From: Saccharibacillus alkalitolerans
GTDB lineage: Bacteria; Bacillota; Bacilli; Paenibacillales; Paenibacillaceae
Assembly: GCF_011090185.1 (NCBI RefSeq)
Contig: NZ_JAAFGS010000004.1
Span: 372,001-436,000, forward strand
Direction of reading: 5' to 3'
Length of the DNA stretch: 64,000 bases
The notes below the pieces were generated by a model that was given only the letters and a program-made list of their open reading frames with translations, was not told where the DNA came from and ran no database searches. Positions within the stretch are counted from its first letter, which is position 1. Each line of letters opens with the position of its first letter. Position numbers and translations under genes: made by a program. Below, in pieces: positions 62,287-64,000 of this stretch.

Positions 62287-63225
62287 ATGTCCAACAAGAT
62301 TCCCAAAAGCCTGCTGACCGTCGTCATTACGGGCGCTTCAAGCGGTATCGGACGCGGCGTCGCCAAGCGGCTCGCTGCCGAAGGCGCCCAGCTCGTGCTG
62401 GCCGCGCGCCGCACTTCGCTGATCGACGAACTGGCGTTGGAATGCGGCAACGCGATCGCGGTGACGACCGACGTCGCCAAGGAAGAAGACGTAGCCCGCC
62501 TGTTCGAGGCGGCGATCGCCAAATACGGCAAGGTCGACGTCTGGATCAACAATGCCGGCGTCGGCGCGATCGGGCCTTTTACGGACATTCCGCTGAAGGA
62601 TCATATCCGCGTCGTCGAAACGAATGTCTTCGGCACGATCTACGGCAGTCATTACGCGCTGCGGCATTTCAAGGAACGCCGCGCCGGCACGCTGATCAAT
62701 CTCGCATCCGTGACGAGCAAGATTTCTTTCCCTTACTACAACACGTACTCCGCGACCAAGTATGCCATCGCCGGCTTGAACGGCTCGCTTCATCAGGAGA
62801 TGGAGCTTGAAGGCTTCGAAGACATTCACGTCTGCGCCGTGCATCCGTGGGCGACCGATACGCCGTGGTTCGAACATGCCGGCAATTACAGCGGGCACGA
62901 AGCCCAGATGAAGCCGATGGACGATGCGGACAGCGTAGTCGACGCCATCGTCAAGCTGCTCGACGATCCGCAGGAATCGGTCGAGGTCGGCGTCAAGACC
63001 AAAGGATCGACGATCTCCAGCAATCTGATGCCCGGCCTGACCGAAGATCTCAACGCCAAGTATTTGCAAAAAGTGATGCAGGACGCGCCTCCCGCCGAAA
63101 ATACCTCGGGCAGCATTCACGAGCCGATGGCGACGGGCGTCGGCGTCTCCGGCGGTATCCGCAAACGGATGAAGCGGCAGAACGAGTCGGACGGCGCATC
63201 GCCGGACGATCAGGTATCGCCTTAA
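62287..63225 (+). CDS. Short-chain dehydrogenase/reductase
   Basis: Classical SDR, 312 residues from ATG 62287 (AAGGAGG eight bases upstream). Cofactor motif TGASSGIG at 15-22, NNAG at 88-91, catalytic Ser141, Tyr154 and Lys158 (YSATK). After the catalytic fold the protein continues about 70 residues beyond usual SDR length, with an Asp/Lys/Arg-rich end (IRKRMKRQNESDGASPDDQ) that looks disordered. Reaction and substrate unknown. It is followed by a terminator hairpin that now flanks a foldback repeat. Confidence 0.88.
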   Translation: MSNKIPKSLLTVVITGASSGIGRGVAKRLAAEGAQLVLAARRTSLIDELALECGNAIAVTTDVAKEEDVARLFEAAIAKYGKVDVWINNAGVGAIGPFTDIPLKDHIRVVETNVFGTIYGSHYALRHFKERRAGTLINLASVTSKISFPYYNTYSATKYAIAGLNGSLHQEMELEGFEDIHVCAVHPWATDTPWFEHAGNYSGHEAQMKPMDDADSVVDAIVKLLDDPQESVEVGVKTKGSTISSNLMPGLTEDLNAKYLQKVMQDAPPAENTSGSIHEPMATGVGVSGGIRKRMKRQNESDGASPDDQVSP

Positions 63226-63285
63226 AGGAGGCGGGTACGATCGACTTTGACTTCCCCGCGGCCCGCAGCTGCTAAAAACGCGAAA

Positions 63286-63541
63286 GAAGCCGGAATGAAA
63301 CGTTCCGGCTTCCAGGCTGTCGAAAAAGTCACGTAGTAGAGAGAAGCAAGCCGGCTCCGAGAGAAATTCGTTCCGGTCGCGTGTTGAAATCGGGAAAAGA
63401 GATCGAATTTTAGCGGAATTTTCCCGATTTCAAAGGCGAACACTATCGTTCCTTCACTGAATTTCTCTCTCCGCCGTCTCGCTTCTAGCTACATTAGACT
63501 TTCTCGACACGTTGGAAGCCGGAACGAAACGTTCCGGCTTC
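63286..63541. mobile_element. Foldback, MITE-like element between duplicated terminator hairpins
   Basis: A 27-bp hairpin sequence (gaagccggaa...ttccggcttc) occurs at 63286-63312 and again at 63515-63541 with one mismatch. Between them (about 63317-63509) lies an imperfect long inverted repeat: the ends are tgtcgaaaaagtc (63318-63330) and gactttctcgaca (63497-63509), and the arms share gagagaaattc and gaaatcgggaaaa further in. No transposase is encoded. The right hairpin is followed by a T run and can act as the SDR terminator. Confidence 0.7.
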
Positions 63542-63546
63542 TTTTT

Positions 63547-64000
63547 TTATGCCCGTCCGAGGCCGAACGTCTCCGCCAGCATCTCGTACATTCTCATTTT
63601 CATGTCGAAATCCGGCGACACCGTCGCCAGCATCAGCTCGTCCGCCTCGTACAGGTCGGCCAGCACGGTCAGCTGCCTGCGCACGCCGGCAGGATCGCCG
63701 ACCACCATGCGGCCGCGTCCCGCCCGAATTTTCTGCCGCTGTTCGTCCGTGTAGGTTCGGGTGCCGACCTCCCTCAGCGAGGGAACGCGGTCCAGTCGGC
63801 CGCCTTCCGCGATATCGAGCAGGTAATCGTCGAACACGGCGGCCAGCCGCTCCGCCTCGGCTTCGTCCCTTCCGCAGACCGCGAACAGGGAGACCAGCAC
63901 CCGGGGGCGCCCTTCTTCGGCCGAGGGAACGAATCGTTCGCGATAAGTCCGCACCGCTTCGCGGCCCGCCCTGCCGCGGATGAAATGCCCGAACGCCAGT
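63547..64000 (-). CDS. LLM-class flavin-dependent oxidoreductase, partial (5' end outside the window)
   Basis: C-terminal 150 residues of a luciferase-like monooxygenase. The frame is open to base 64000 (LAFGHFIRGRAGREAVRTYRERFVPS), so the start and FMN-binding N-terminal part lie beyond. The visible part has the family's late helices (RVLVSLFAVCGRDEAEAERL and VGDPAGVRRQLTVLADLYEADELML). The stop lies in the T tract of the neighbouring hairpin. Substrate unknown. Confidence 0.85.
   Translation of the reverse strand, partial: LAFGHFIRGRAGREAVRTYRERFVPSAEEGRPRVLVSLFAVCGRDEAEAERLAAVFDDYLLDIAEGGRLDRVPSLREVGTRTYTDEQRQKIRAGRGRMVVGDPAGVRRQLTVLADLYEADELMLATVSPDFDMKMRMYEMLAETFGLGRA

Overview
The window looks like a chromosomal segment of a high-GC, endospore-forming member of the Paenibacillaceae (Paenibacillus or Saccharibacillus type). 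The grounds are strong AAGGAGG ribosome sites, frequent GTG and TTG starts, a YesM/YesN-type sugar two-component system, an IDEAL-domain protein, a Spo0M homologue, a GH18 lipoprotein of the spore-hydrolase kind and a YugO-like potassium channel. No rRNA, tRNA, CRISPR array, phage module or intact transposase was seen. Most of the window is ordinary chromosome arranged in short operons that end in strong rho-independent hairpins.

Layout. 1-4730: five-gene nickel/metallophore-type ABC importer (binding protein truncated by the window edge, then B-C-D-E/F with overlapping stops and starts). 4940-9580: GNAT acetyltransferase, NmrA-type reductase with a consensus promoter, tandem alpha/beta hydrolase paralogues and two small hypotheticals. 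9893-22680: carbohydrate island. A lipoprotein binding protein, two permeases and a GH2 enzyme form an uptake operon. Upstream lies an operon encoding a second, membrane-anchored copy of the binding protein, a YesM-type kinase and a YesN-type regulator, divergent from a secreted GH43-CBM protein. CcpA (cre) sites precede both enzyme/transport units, so the island reads as a three-component sensing and uptake system for a hemicellulose or arabinan-type oligosaccharide. 22880-29250: lipoprotein, fhs, BNR-propeller protein, nitroreductase and a DUF3999-like protein. 29430-31312: MFS-TetR operon with its own operator. 31573-34728: DoxX protein behind an Fnr/Rex-like box, a small membrane protein, a PadR/DUF2812 pair with a three-fold operator, and a hypothetical protein.

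34851-43842: GH18 lipoprotein, IDEAL protein, Rrf2 regulator with a promoter, dyads and a possible leader peptide, Fur-controlled siderophore-binding lipoprotein, zinc-ribbon protein, calcium ATPase and an SgrR-like regulator. 43843-44715: four small palindromic repeats, then a deletion scar joining the tails of an hxlR gene and a quinone-reductase gene. 44851-49915: a K+ channel, DUF4178, DUF350, a lipoprotein, a GspS-type ATP-grasp enzyme, a Gly/Ser-rich membrane protein and a 70-residue protein. This is a conserved but functionally unexplained membrane/ATP-grasp locus and is the best candidate here for an undescribed system. 50253-56831: PutP-type symporter, POT peptide transporter, rhamnose mutarotase, an RlmN-family methylase and an HD-GYP protein whose receiver domain has Glu in place of the phospho-Asp. 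57038-64000: TIGR01777 epimerase, a MerR-TipAS/CPBP pair with a MerR-type promoter, FAD amine-oxidase-like enzyme, Spo0M, SDR enzyme, a foldback repeat flanked by duplicated terminator hairpins, and the 3' part of an LLM oxidoreductase.

Regulatory sites are unusually easy to read here: TetR, PadR, MerR, Rrf2, Fur, CcpA and Fnr/Rex-like sites each sit next to a matching gene. All functional calls rest on reading the sequence; none was tested by a database search.
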